Origin: Priestia iocasae
GTDB taxonomy: Bacteria; Bacillota; Bacilli; Bacillales; Bacillaceae_H
Assembly (NCBI RefSeq): GCF_016909075.1
Contig: NZ_JAFBFC010000001.1
Location: 434,001-498,000 of the forward strand
Length of the DNA: 64,000 nt
Direction of reading: 5' to 3'
The notes under the pieces were generated by a model. The model saw only the letters and a program-made list of their open reading frames with translations. It was not told the DNA's origin and searched no databases. The translations under genes and the position numbers were made by a program. Positions within the stretch are counted from its first letter, which is position 1. Each line of letters begins with the position of its first letter. Of this stretch, positions 18,641 to 26,842 are shown one piece after another.

Positions 18641-19762
18641 ATGGTAAACGAACAGCGTCTTGTTGATTTATTTTTAGAGTTAGTACAAATTGACTCAGAA
18701 ACAAAATATGAAACAGAAATTGCAAAGGTATTAAAGGGAAAATTTACAGCTCTTGGTGTTGACGTAATCGAGGATGATACAACAAGTATAACTGGTCATG
18801 GAGCAGGTAACTTAATCTGTACACTTAAAGGAACGAAAGAAGAAGTAGATTCAATCTACTTTACATCTCATATGGATACGGTTGTACCAGGTAAGGGAGT
18901 GAAACCGTCTATCCAAGATGGTTATGTTGTGACAGATGGGACAACGATTTTAGGTGCGGATGATAAAACAGGATTAGCAGCAATGCTTGAAGCAATTCAA
19001 GTGTTAAAAGAAAACAACATTGCACACGGAACGATTCAATTTATTATTACGGTTGGAGAAGAGTCTGGTTTAGTAGGAGCAAAAGCTTTAGATCCAAAGC
19101 TTGTTACGGCTAAGTTTGGTTATGCCCTCGACAGTGATGGAAAAGTAGGAAATATCATTGTAGCAGCTCCAACACAAGCGAAAGTAAAGGCAACAATCTT
19201 TGGAAAAACTGCTCATGCTGGCGTGGCACCTGAAAAAGGAGTGTCAGCAATTACACTAGCGGCAAAAGCAATTTCAAAAATGCCTCTAGGACGAATTGAT
19301 AACGAAACAACAGCGAATATTGGTCGTTTTGAAGGTGGTACACAGACAAATATCGTGTGTGATCGTGTAGACATTTTAGCCGAAGCTCGCTCATTAGTTC
19401 CTGAAAAAATGGAAGCACAAGTACAAAAAATGAAAGAAGCATTTGAATCTACGGCTGCTGAATTTGGTGGACGTGCTGAAGTAGAAATCAATGTTATGTA
19501 TCCAGGCTTCAAATTTGGTGAAGGAGATCACGTAGTTGAGGTGGCAAAGCAGGCAGTTGAAAAGATTGGACGCTCATCTCAATTGCTAACAAGCGGTGGC
19601 GGAAGTGATGCCAATGTCATTGCTGGTTTCGATATTCCAACCGTTAATTTAGCTGTTGGCTATGAAGAAATTCATACAACAAATGAGAAAATGCCAATTG
19701 AGGAGCTTGTGAAAACGACAGAATTAGTCGTTTCAATTATTCAAGAAGTAGCAGGAAATTAA
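18641..19762 (+). CDS. yqjE: PepT-like M20 family metallopeptidase (YqjE)
   Basis: 373-aa M20/M25/M40 di-zinc hydrolase resembling peptidase T. Metal and catalytic residues are in SHMDTV, GADDKTG, GEESGL, ALDSDG and EEIHTTNE, separated by the lid dimerisation domain. SD TGGAGGG precedes ATG 18641. It follows mmdA by 27 nt and is probably co-transcribed. Its substrate is unknown. It looks like an aminopeptidase, not the N-carbamoyl-beta-alanine hydrolase missing from the next cluster, although both belong to the same clan. Confidence 0.88.
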   Translation: MVNEQRLVDLFLELVQIDSETKYETEIAKVLKGKFTALGVDVIEDDTTSITGHGAGNLICTLKGTKEEVDSIYFTSHMDTVVPGKGVKPSIQDGYVVTDGTTILGADDKTGLAAMLEAIQVLKENNIAHGTIQFIITVGEESGLVGAKALDPKLVTAKFGYALDSDGKVGNIIVAAPTQAKVKATIFGKTAHAGVAPEKGVSAITLAAKAISKMPLGRIDNETTANIGRFEGGTQTNIVCDRVDILAEARSLVPEKMEAQVQKMKEAFESTAAEFGGRAEVEINVMYPGFKFGEGDHVVEVAKQAVEKIGRSSQLLTSGGGSDANVIAGFDIPTVNLAVGYEEIHTTNEKMPIEELVKTTELVVSIIQEVAGN

Positions 19763-19768
19763 GGATAG

Positions 19769-19808
19769 AAAGAGAAGTGTACACATGTATACTTCTCTTT
19801 TTGTTTTA
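19769..19808 (+). terminator. terminator of the mce-mmdA-yqjE operon
   Basis: AAAGAGAAGTGTAC and its near-complement around ACAT, then TTTTTGTTTT. Confidence 0.88.
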
Positions 19809-19848
19809 CACAATGAATAGTAAATAGTCTGAATTTTTTTACAAAATG

Positions 19849-20100
19849 TATAATGTTTCTTTGAGCTTGTTTAAGTAAAATAATTGTAATGTATCAGTAT
19901 TTTAAAAGGAGGTTAGTTATTCTCAGATAGGAAATTTGTTCATTTTGATACAAAAAAATATGTAAGCGTTTTCAAAAACTCCAACGAACGAAATGACTAA
20001 TTTGTTTGCTCACTTCACATTCATGACAACATGTCATATACACAATAAATAGTGTCTCCCATGTTTTAGAGGTCATTTTTTGAGTCAACCTCTCTTCTTA
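19849..20100 (+). promoter_or_regulatory. 487-bp leader of the pyrimidine-degradation genes: cre site, palindrome and hairpin
   Basis: No gene is seen in 19763-20249. TATAAT at 19849-19854 is a candidate -10 with a poor -35. TGTAAGCGTTTTCA at 19961-19974 fits the CcpA cre consensus TGWAANCGNTNWCA at every position. ATGACA-ACA-TGTCAT (20023-20037) is a perfect 6-bp-arm palindrome and may bind the local PucR-type regulator. AGAGGT...ACCTCT (20068-20093) with a T-rich tail resembles a weak attenuator. CcpA repression is well supported by the motif; the rest is inference. Confidence 0.6.
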
Positions 20101-20249
20101 TTTATTTAATCGTTTCTATAAGCATCATTTCGTCTTTCTACTTTCATATGGAATAAGGATTATGCTGTTTTAGATAGTTCTTTTAATTAAGAAAATATCA
20201 TTCCGATAAAAATGCAATTTCTATTTATCATACTTAGGGGGCTGGTTCA

Positions 20250-21623
20250 ATGAGTTCATCTTTAAAAGATCAAGTCACATTGCAACATGTAGTGAAAAAT
20301 TTTGATGAAGTTCATAAAGGGCTTTCGAATCGTGATGCTCTTGAGGAAGCAAATCGATGTTTGTATTGTTATGATGCTCCTTGTATTACTGCATGTCCAA
20401 CAAGCATTGATATTCCAAGTTTTATTAAAAAAATTGCTTCAGGTAACTTAAAAGGATCAGCTAGAACGATTATGACAGCCAATCCTGTGGGAGCGAGCTG
20501 TGCACGAGTATGTCCCACTGAAGAGTTATGTGAAGGAGCATGTGTATTAAATCATTCGACTAAACCAATTATGATTGGGAATTTACAACGATATGCAACA
20601 GACTGGGCTATTAAAAACCACCAAGTGTTGTTTGAGAAAGGTGAATCAAATGGTAAAAAAGTAGCGATTGTAGGGGCCGGACCAGCTGGATTATCTACTG
20701 CTAGAGAACTTGCTCTTCTTGGCTATAGCGTCACCATTTTTGAAGCTGAAAAGGAAGCTGGTGGATTAAATACGTACGGCATCGTTTCGTTCCGTTTACC
20801 AAAAGATATTTCATATTGGGAAGTGAATCAAGTGCGTAGCCTTGATGTTGAAATAAAAACGAATACGCGAGTTGGAAAAGATGTTGCGCCTAAACAATTA
20901 CTAGAAGAATTTGACGCTGTCGTCTTAGCGGTTGGAATGGCAAATGTACCGAACCTCGGCATTGAAGGAGAAAACCTTGAGGGCGTTTATGATGCAATTG
21001 AATTTGTGAAGTCGACAAAAACGAATGAGTTGACAACCGATTTTGTGGGTAAACGTGTTGTCGTCATCGGTGCAGGTAACACAGCAATTGATGGTGCGAC
21101 TTGTTCCGTTCGTCTAGGAGCAGAAAACGTAAAAATTCTTTATCGCCGAACAGCTGAAGAAATGACCGCTTATGATTTTGAATATGAATTTGCAAAGCAA
21201 GATGGTGTGGAATTCAGGTGGTTAACAGCTCCTAAACGAATAATTGGAGATGAGAACGGTAAAGTAACTGAAATTGAATGTGTAAAAATGCAGCTAGGTG
21301 AACCCGACTCAGATGGACGTCGTCGCCCTGTTGAAGTGAAAGGATCTGAATTTACACTTGAAGTAGATGCTGTCATTAAAGCAATTGGTCAAGAGCGTCA
21401 TTTACCATTAATCGATCAATTTGAATTAGAACATGACGGTGGTGTTATTAAGATAAACAAAGAAACGTTTCAGACATCAAATTTAAACGTATTCTCTTGT
21501 GGAGATGCGATCTTTGGAAAAGGGCAAGGAGAAGCGATGGTTGTTACTGCAGCACAACAAGGTAAAGAAACAGCGCGTGCAATTCATCAACAGCTCACAC
21601 CAGAAATTGTTGAAACAGTGTAA
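20250..21623 (+). CDS. preT: dihydropyrimidine dehydrogenase (NAD+), PreT subunit
   Basis: Electron-input subunit of the two-protein dihydropyrimidine dehydrogenase that reduces uracil and thymine with NADH. Two N-terminal cysteine clusters (C37, C40, C45, C49 and C84, C88, C94, C98) bind 4Fe-4S centres. They are followed by an FAD fold (GAGPAGL near residue 142) and an NAD(P) fold (GAGNTAIDGA). 457 aa, similar to GltD and E. coli PreT. SD AGGGGGC precedes ATG 20250. PreA follows after 23 nt. Confidence 0.93.
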   Translation: MSSSLKDQVTLQHVVKNFDEVHKGLSNRDALEEANRCLYCYDAPCITACPTSIDIPSFIKKIASGNLKGSARTIMTANPVGASCARVCPTEELCEGACVLNHSTKPIMIGNLQRYATDWAIKNHQVLFEKGESNGKKVAIVGAGPAGLSTARELALLGYSVTIFEAEKEAGGLNTYGIVSFRLPKDISYWEVNQVRSLDVEIKTNTRVGKDVAPKQLLEEFDAVVLAVGMANVPNLGIEGENLEGVYDAIEFVKSTKTNELTTDFVGKRVVVIGAGNTAIDGATCSVRLGAENVKILYRRTAEEMTAYDFEYEFAKQDGVEFRWLTAPKRIIGDENGKVTEIECVKMQLGEPDSDGRRRPVEVKGSEFTLEVDAVIKAIGQERHLPLIDQFELEHDGGVIKINKETFQTSNLNVFSCGDAIFGKGQGEAMVVTAAQQGKETARAIHQQLTPEIVETV

Positions 21624-21646
21624 TCATACAAAGGGGGAATTGTATC

Positions 21647-22933
21647 ATGGCTGATTTACGTATTAACCTTGCAGGAATTCAATCACCTAATCCATTTTGG
21701 TTAGCATCTGCACCTCCAACAAATTCGGGATATCAAGTGCAAAGAGCGTTTGAAGCTGGATGGGGCGGAGCTGTTTGGAAAACGCTTGGAGATCCAATCT
21801 TAAACGTTTCTTCTCGATTTGCAGCTGTGAGCTTTAATGGACAGCGTGTTGCGGGATTTAATAACATCGAGCTCATTACAGATCGACCACTTGAAGTGAA
21901 TTTAAAGGAAATCTATGAAACGAAAAAACGCTTTCCAAATCATGCAATCATTGCTTCTTTAATGGTAGAGCCAAAACAAGAAAAGTGGCATGAGATTGTA
22001 AAAAGAGTCGAAGATGTTGGAGTGGATGGATTAGAGTTAAACTTTGGCTGTCCTCATGGGATGGCTGAGCGAGGAATGGGCGCAGCTTCCGGACAAGTAC
22101 CTGACTTAGTGGAACGTCAAACGTATTGGGCTAAAGAAGTAGCTCAAACGCCTGTTATTGTAAAGTTAACACCTAACATTACAGATATCACTGTAACAGC
22201 TGAAGCCGCTGTTCAAGGTGGAGCAGATGCTGTGAGCATGATTAATACAATTAATAGTTTAGCTGGAGTAGACATTGATTCATGGAACACCATTCCCCAT
22301 GTTGGTGGAAAAGGTGCGCATGGTGGTTACTGTGGTCCAGCAGTAAAGCCTATTGCCTTAAATATGGTAGGAGAATGTGCACGAAATTCACGGATTAACG
22401 TTCCTATTTCAGGTATGGGAGGAGTATCAAACTGGAGAGATGCTGTTGAATTTATGTTAATGGGTGCAACAGGTGTACAAATTTGTACAGCCGCGATGCA
22501 CCATGGTTTTCGCATTGTAGAAGATATGATTGATGGACTCAATACGTACCTTGACGAACGTGGTATTGAAAGTGTGAGTGAAATTGTCGGAGGAGCTGTC
22601 CCTAAGTACTCAGACTGGGGTGATTTAGATTTAAATTATAAAGTAGTAGCGAGAATTAACACTGAAACCTGTATTAACTGCAACAAATGTCATATTGCTT
22701 GTGAGGATACGTCTCATCAATGTATTGATATGTTAAAAGACCCAAGTGGAAAGAGTTATTTAAAAGTAAGAGAGGAAGATTGTGTAGGCTGTAATTTGTG
22801 TTCAATTGTATGTCCTGTCGATGATGCAATTTCGATGATTGAGGTAGCAAGCGAACATCCACCAATGACATGGAATGAACGTCAAACTGCATTGGCAAAA
22901 ACATCACAATGTGAAATCGATGTACTAAAATAG
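21647..22933 (+). CDS. preA: dihydropyrimidine dehydrogenase (NAD+), PreA subunit
   Basis: Catalytic FMN subunit. A TIM barrel related to dihydroorotate dehydrogenase (NFGCPHGMAERGMG active-site loop) is followed by a C-terminal ferredoxin domain with two CxxCxxC...C clusters (CINCNKCHIAC and CVGCNLCSIVC). 428 aa is slightly longer than E. coli PreA. Together with PreT it forms dihydrouracil or dihydrothymine. hydA starts 12 nt later. Confidence 0.94.
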   Translation: MADLRINLAGIQSPNPFWLASAPPTNSGYQVQRAFEAGWGGAVWKTLGDPILNVSSRFAAVSFNGQRVAGFNNIELITDRPLEVNLKEIYETKKRFPNHAIIASLMVEPKQEKWHEIVKRVEDVGVDGLELNFGCPHGMAERGMGAASGQVPDLVERQTYWAKEVAQTPVIVKLTPNITDITVTAEAAVQGGADAVSMINTINSLAGVDIDSWNTIPHVGGKGAHGGYCGPAVKPIALNMVGECARNSRINVPISGMGGVSNWRDAVEFMLMGATGVQICTAAMHHGFRIVEDMIDGLNTYLDERGIESVSEIVGGAVPKYSDWGDLDLNYKVVARINTETCINCNKCHIACEDTSHQCIDMLKDPSGKSYLKVREEDCVGCNLCSIVCPVDDAISMIEVASEHPPMTWNERQTALAKTSQCEIDVLK

Positions 22934-22944
22934 GGGGCTTTCAT

Positions 22945-24363
22945 ATGAAGAAAATTATTAAAAATGGCTTAATTGTAACTGCTTCTGATACGTATCGTGG
23001 TGATTTGTTAATTGAGAATGGTGTGATTGCGTCTATTGGCCAGCAATTTGATGAAACGAACTGTGAGGTTATTGATGCAAAAGGTCATTACATTTTCCCT
23101 GGGGGTATTGATCCCCATACCCATTTAGATATGCCGTTTGGTGGAACAATTACAAAAGATGATTTTGAAACGGGAACGATTGCAGCTGCATTTGGTGGAA
23201 CGACAACTGTTATTGATTTTTGTTTAACGAATAAAGGAGAACCATTGAAAAATGCAATTAAAACGTGGCATGAAAAGGCAAAAAGCAAAGCTTCAATCGA
23301 TTATAGCTTCCATCTCATGATTGGAGAGATGACAGATGCCGTCTTAGATGAGTTGCCAACGGTAATAGATGAAGAAGGCATTACTTCATTTAAAGTATTT
23401 ATGGCATATAAAAATGTTCTTCAAGCCGATGATGAAACATTATTCCGTACACTTGTAGCAGCGAAAGATTTAGGTGCACTCGTTATGGTACATGCAGAAA
23501 ATGGAGATGTTATTGACTATTTAACGAAGCAAGCACTAGAACAAGGAAATACAGATCCAATTTATCATGCACTCACTCGTCCTCCTGAAATAGAGGGAGA
23601 AGCAACGGGGAGAGCATCACAGTTTACAGGATTGGCAAATTCTCAATTATACGTGGTGCATGTTTCATGTGCTCAAGCCGTTGAAGAAATTGCCAAGGCG
23701 AGAAAACAAGGAATTAATGTATGGGGTGAAACATGCCCTCAGTACCTCGCTTTAGATCAAACGTACCTCGAAAAACCGAATTTTGAAGGGGCGAAGTATG
23801 TGTGGTCTCCACCACTTAGAGAAAAATGGCATCAAGATGCGCTATGGAATGCACTGCGAAACGGAGATTTACAAACACTTGGATCTGATCAATGCTCTTT
23901 TGATTTTGAAGGCCAAAAAGAGCTTGGACGTGGTGATTTTACAAAGATTCCAAATGGTGGCCCGATGATCGAAGATCGCTTAACCATTCTCTTTTCAGAG
24001 GGAGTTAAAAAAGGAAGAATTACCCTGAATCAATTCGTCGATATAACTTCGACACGAATTGCAAAACTCTTTGGATTGCATCCTAAAAAAGGAACCATAT
24101 CAGTCGGAGCGGATGCAGACCTTATCATCTTTGATCCAAATGTAGAGCGAACCATTTCAGTTAAAACGCATCATATGGCTGTTGATTACAATGCATTTGA
24201 AGGAATGAATGTAACAGGCGAGCCAATTTCTGTTTTATGCCGTGGTGAGTTTGTTGTAAAAGATAAGAAATATGTAGGCAAACAAGGATATGGTCAATAT
24301 TTAAAACGAGCAAAATATAACTCTACTCTTGAAAATGAGCGTAATAAGCAAGTAACTATTTAA
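22945..24363 (+). CDS. hydA: dihydropyrimidinase
   Basis: Cyclic amidohydrolase that opens dihydrouracil to N-carbamoyl-beta-alanine. Binuclear metal ligands are all visible: HTH (H58, H60), the carboxylated lysine K150 in SFKVFMAYK, H183, H239 and D315 in GSDQCSF. 472 aa is typical of D-hydantoinase/dihydropyrimidinase. Its position behind preTA makes dihydropyrimidines the natural substrate. The enzyme for the next step is not in the window. Confidence 0.94.
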   Translation: MKKIIKNGLIVTASDTYRGDLLIENGVIASIGQQFDETNCEVIDAKGHYIFPGGIDPHTHLDMPFGGTITKDDFETGTIAAAFGGTTTVIDFCLTNKGEPLKNAIKTWHEKAKSKASIDYSFHLMIGEMTDAVLDELPTVIDEEGITSFKVFMAYKNVLQADDETLFRTLVAAKDLGALVMVHAENGDVIDYLTKQALEQGNTDPIYHALTRPPEIEGEATGRASQFTGLANSQLYVVHVSCAQAVEEIAKARKQGINVWGETCPQYLALDQTYLEKPNFEGAKYVWSPPLREKWHQDALWNALRNGDLQTLGSDQCSFDFEGQKELGRGDFTKIPNGGPMIEDRLTILFSEGVKKGRITLNQFVDITSTRIAKLFGLHPKKGTISVGADADLIIFDPNVERTISVKTHHMAVDYNAFEGMNVTGEPISVLCRGEFVVKDKKYVGKQGYGQYLKRAKYNSTLENERNKQVTI

Positions 24364-24440
24364 TAGATGAAATTTTCATTCAAACATTCACCCCCCTTTT
24401 TTCATGAATAAATAAAAAGAGAAAAGTTGTACGTTAAGTT

Positions 24441-24510
24441 GGGACTGTTTCAAAAGCTATGACAGATAAAAAGGGAGCTCTTCTTACGCTCTTTGAAACA
24501 GCCCTTTCTG
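24441..24510 (+). terminator. hairpin between hydA and the permease
   Basis: GGGACTGTTTCAAA (24441-24454) pairs with TTTGAAACAGCCC (24492-24504), one bulged A, long internal loop. It may end or attenuate transcription before the permease. Confidence 0.55.
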
Positions 24511-24607
24511 TATATGAATCGTTAGCTTATGCTTTGTTGATTATCATGTTGATAGAATCAAGGTTTACGTGAAGCGTGTTTATTTTGAATGATAAGGGGT
24601 GTGTACA

Positions 24608-26080
24608 ATGAAAAAGCAAACAAGTTATTTGAAATCACCAGATTTGTTACCTATCGCTCATAGTGATAAGAAGATAGGGACGTTTGGCTTTGCTTTAATG
24701 TGGGTGAGTATGGCAGTTGTACTAGCAGCATTTGCAATTGGTGGAGCTGGTGTTGGAAGTATTTCACTAGGATGGGTCGTCTTTGCGACAGTCATTGGTT
24801 CAGTAGCAATTGGATTATTTATGACAATCATTGGTGATATCGGAATTGAGCATGGGCTCTCATTTCCAGTTTATATGAGAGCACCTTTTGGTACAATTGG
24901 CACTCATATTCCATCGCTCGTACGTGGAATTGCTGCATCGTGTTGGTTTGGAATTAACACGTATTTTGGATCAACAGCCATGAATGGGATTTTGAACGTG
25001 TTAGTTGGTTTTGATAACTGGCTCGTTTGTTTTTTCCTCTTTGCTTTATTTCAGCTTATCAACACTGCATTAGGTATTAAGGCAGTAGAACGATTTGCAG
25101 ACTTGGCGGCTCCCATTATTATCATTATTTCAGCATGGATGTACACAACACTATCTGATAAAGCATTGGCGGAAGGAAGAGAAGTGTGGGCTTGGATTGA
25201 AAATCCAGTGACTGGCGGCGCAGCTGTAACAGCATTTGTTATTGTTATAATGAGTAATATGGGATTTTGGGCAACTTTAGCAGCGGATATGCCTTCTATT
25301 TCTAGGTATATTAAAGCACCAAAGCATGAGCGCAACTGGTTTAAACGAAACAAATCGTCATTAGTGGGAAGTGTTGTTGCCTTACCCTTAACACAAACGT
25401 TTATGGTTATCATTGGTGGTGTCTCCTATATCGCTGTGAAAAATTACGATCCAGTGGTCGCATTACAAGAAGCAGCAAGTGGATTTATTTTAGGAATTTT
25501 GTTACTCATGATTGTATTTGCTCAATGGTCAACCAACATATCTGCTAACTTGATTCCAGCTGCAACCATTTTTTCAAATGTAGGTGGACCAAAAGTACCT
25601 TTTTGGGTAGGCGTTCTAATGGCAGGAATCATTGGTACAATCGTTCAGCCGTGGAGTCTATTCGGCATCATTATTCCTGCGTTACTTGTTATTGGAGGAA
25701 TTTTGTCATCGATTGTAGGGATCTTGTTTGCTGATTATTATTTGCTACGCAAACGCAGAGTGAATGTGACAGATTTATATGAAAGTGAAGGACAGTATAA
25801 ATATCTTAATGGTATTAATGTGGCAGGATTTATTGCATGGATTACAGGTGGTTTAGCAGCTTATTTTTTAGCCAACTACTCATTCATCGTTGGGTTTTTA
25901 GTAGGTTCTAGTTGCTATTATGTTTTAGCAAAGTATTGGTGGTTTAAAAAGTATAAGCAAGCAGAAATTGAAAATCCGGATGATGAAACATACTTAGGAA
26001 TCACTGTAGGAAGAGACTGGGTTATTGAAGTAGACGAAAAGATAAAAGTACCAAGTGAAAAATCCATTACAATGAATTGA
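24608..26080 (+). CDS. NCS1 family nucleobase permease
   Basis: Membrane transporter of the NCS1 (cytosine/purine/uracil/thiamine/allantoin) family, about 490 aa with twelve predicted hydrophobic segments and the conserved IPSLVRGIAASCWFGI stretch of TM3. It most likely imports uracil or thymine, or allantoin-like hydantoins, given the flanking enzymes. The frame is open from GTG 24599; ATG 24608 is preferred because AAGGGG lies 9 bases before it. It is separated from hydA by a hairpin and from the next small gene by 9 nt. Confidence 0.88.
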   Translation: MKKQTSYLKSPDLLPIAHSDKKIGTFGFALMWVSMAVVLAAFAIGGAGVGSISLGWVVFATVIGSVAIGLFMTIIGDIGIEHGLSFPVYMRAPFGTIGTHIPSLVRGIAASCWFGINTYFGSTAMNGILNVLVGFDNWLVCFFLFALFQLINTALGIKAVERFADLAAPIIIIISAWMYTTLSDKALAEGREVWAWIENPVTGGAAVTAFVIVIMSNMGFWATLAADMPSISRYIKAPKHERNWFKRNKSSLVGSVVALPLTQTFMVIIGGVSYIAVKNYDPVVALQEAASGFILGILLLMIVFAQWSTNISANLIPAATIFSNVGGPKVPFWVGVLMAGIIGTIVQPWSLFGIIIPALLVIGGILSSIVGILFADYYLLRKRRVNVTDLYESEGQYKYLNGINVAGFIAWITGGLAAYFLANYSFIVGFLVGSSCYYVLAKYWWFKKYKQAEIENPDDETYLGITVGRDWVIEVDEKIKVPSEKSITMN

Positions 26081-26089
26081 GGTGAAAGG

Positions 26090-26302
26090 ATGTCTTCCTA
26101 TCAAGAGTTTATAGCAGAACGAGATAAGATTGATTATTTAATCCAGCAAGGATATAAAATTAAAGCTGTAACAGAAAATTTAAGTGGAGCTTTCGTTCAA
26201 TTTGAAAAAAGCCAAGGTCACGAGAAAGATGAATGTGTTATGCACATTTTAACGGCAGATGCACGTAAATACTTTTCCTCTATTATGATCCATCAAACGT
26301 GA
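26090..26302 (+). CDS. 70-aa conserved-looking hypothetical protein
   Basis: Not recognised. It has its own SD (GAGGTGA) and ATG 9 nt after the permease stop, so it is co-transcribed and probably translated. The protein is soluble and mixed-charge: a helical start (SYQEFIAERDKIDYLIQQGY), then a beta-like stretch (AVTENLSGAFVQFEK), then two closely spaced features, DECVMHIL and ADARKYFSSIM. No signal peptide or transmembrane segment. It could be a regulator or chaperone of the permease or of a pathway enzyme; that is speculation. Confidence 0.6.
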   Translation: MSSYQEFIAERDKIDYLIQQGYKIKAVTENLSGAFVQFEKSQGHEKDECVMHILTADARKYFSSIMIHQT

Positions 26303-26391
26303 TGGGATAATGAGTAATGGGTGAAAATATTACCACGTCCAATGAACAATAAATCGTAGAACTGTTTTATCAGTTATCGCTTTTTACAGTG

Positions 26392-26430
26392 AGCCTGCTA
26401 AGGTTAATGCAACTTTAGCAGGCTTATTTT
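26392..26430 (+). terminator. terminator of the permease operon
   Basis: 14-bp stem with one G-U, arms 26392-26405 and 26411-26424, five-base loop, TTATTTT tail. Confidence 0.85.
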
Positions 26431-26536
26431 AAATGTCTTTTGTAACACATACATTACAATTAGGTTACAAGACCCAAAAAGGGTTTCGAACTAACGTATT
26501 TTGTAGTAATTAATAGTTAGGAAGGATGTGCCGGTT

Positions 26537-26728
26537 ATGATTAATATGAGTGAAGGTATGACACCAGAGGAAGTACATTTGATTGATAAATTAAAAATGG
26601 AGATGCTAAATGCGGTTTCATTACAAGATTTGCAGTTTTATAAAAAGGAAATCACAAGAATTAAAGAGCAAGCAGCAAAAAGACATCGATTTTTACATAA
26701 ATTAACAAAAAGAGCTGAGAAGTTGTGA
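26537..26728 (+). CDS. 63-aa basic, helical hypothetical protein
   Basis: Not recognised. The frame is open from GTG 26528, but GGAAGG (26520-26525) suits ATG 26537 better; ATG 26546 is also possible. The protein is almost wholly alpha-helical. An acidic first third (TPEEVHLIDKLKMEML) leads to a lysine/arginine-rich C-terminus (KRHRFLHKLTKRAEKL), which suggests nucleic-acid or membrane-surface binding. The terminator overlaps its stop codon, so it forms a single-gene unit between the permease operon and the PucR-type regulator. Confidence 0.5.
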   Translation: MINMSEGMTPEEVHLIDKLKMEMLNAVSLQDLQFYKKEITRIKEQAAKRHRFLHKLTKRAEKL

Positions 26729-26758
26729 TCATTTCTAAAGTGATTACAACTTTTTTTA
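26720..26758 (+). terminator. terminator overlapping the stop of the 63-aa gene
   Basis: AAGTTGTGATCA (26720-26731) pairs with TGATTACAACTT (26741-26752), one G-U, then seven T. The stop codon lies in the left arm. Confidence 0.85.
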
Positions 26759-26842
26759 TTAAATCGCTTTATTTTCTGAAAATTTAATATAATATTAATA
26801 AATATAAAGATCAATCTTACATCATAAAAAGGTGGTGCCCGC

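Noticed and set aside
18641-19762. YqjE-type M20 hydrolase as the missing beta-ureidopropionase
   Set aside because: Motifs and length fit the PepT-like family, and it belongs to the mce-mmdA operon, separated by a terminator from preT.
19904-19940. AAAAGGAGG in the preT leader
   Set aside because: No start codon at a workable distance and no open frame follows.
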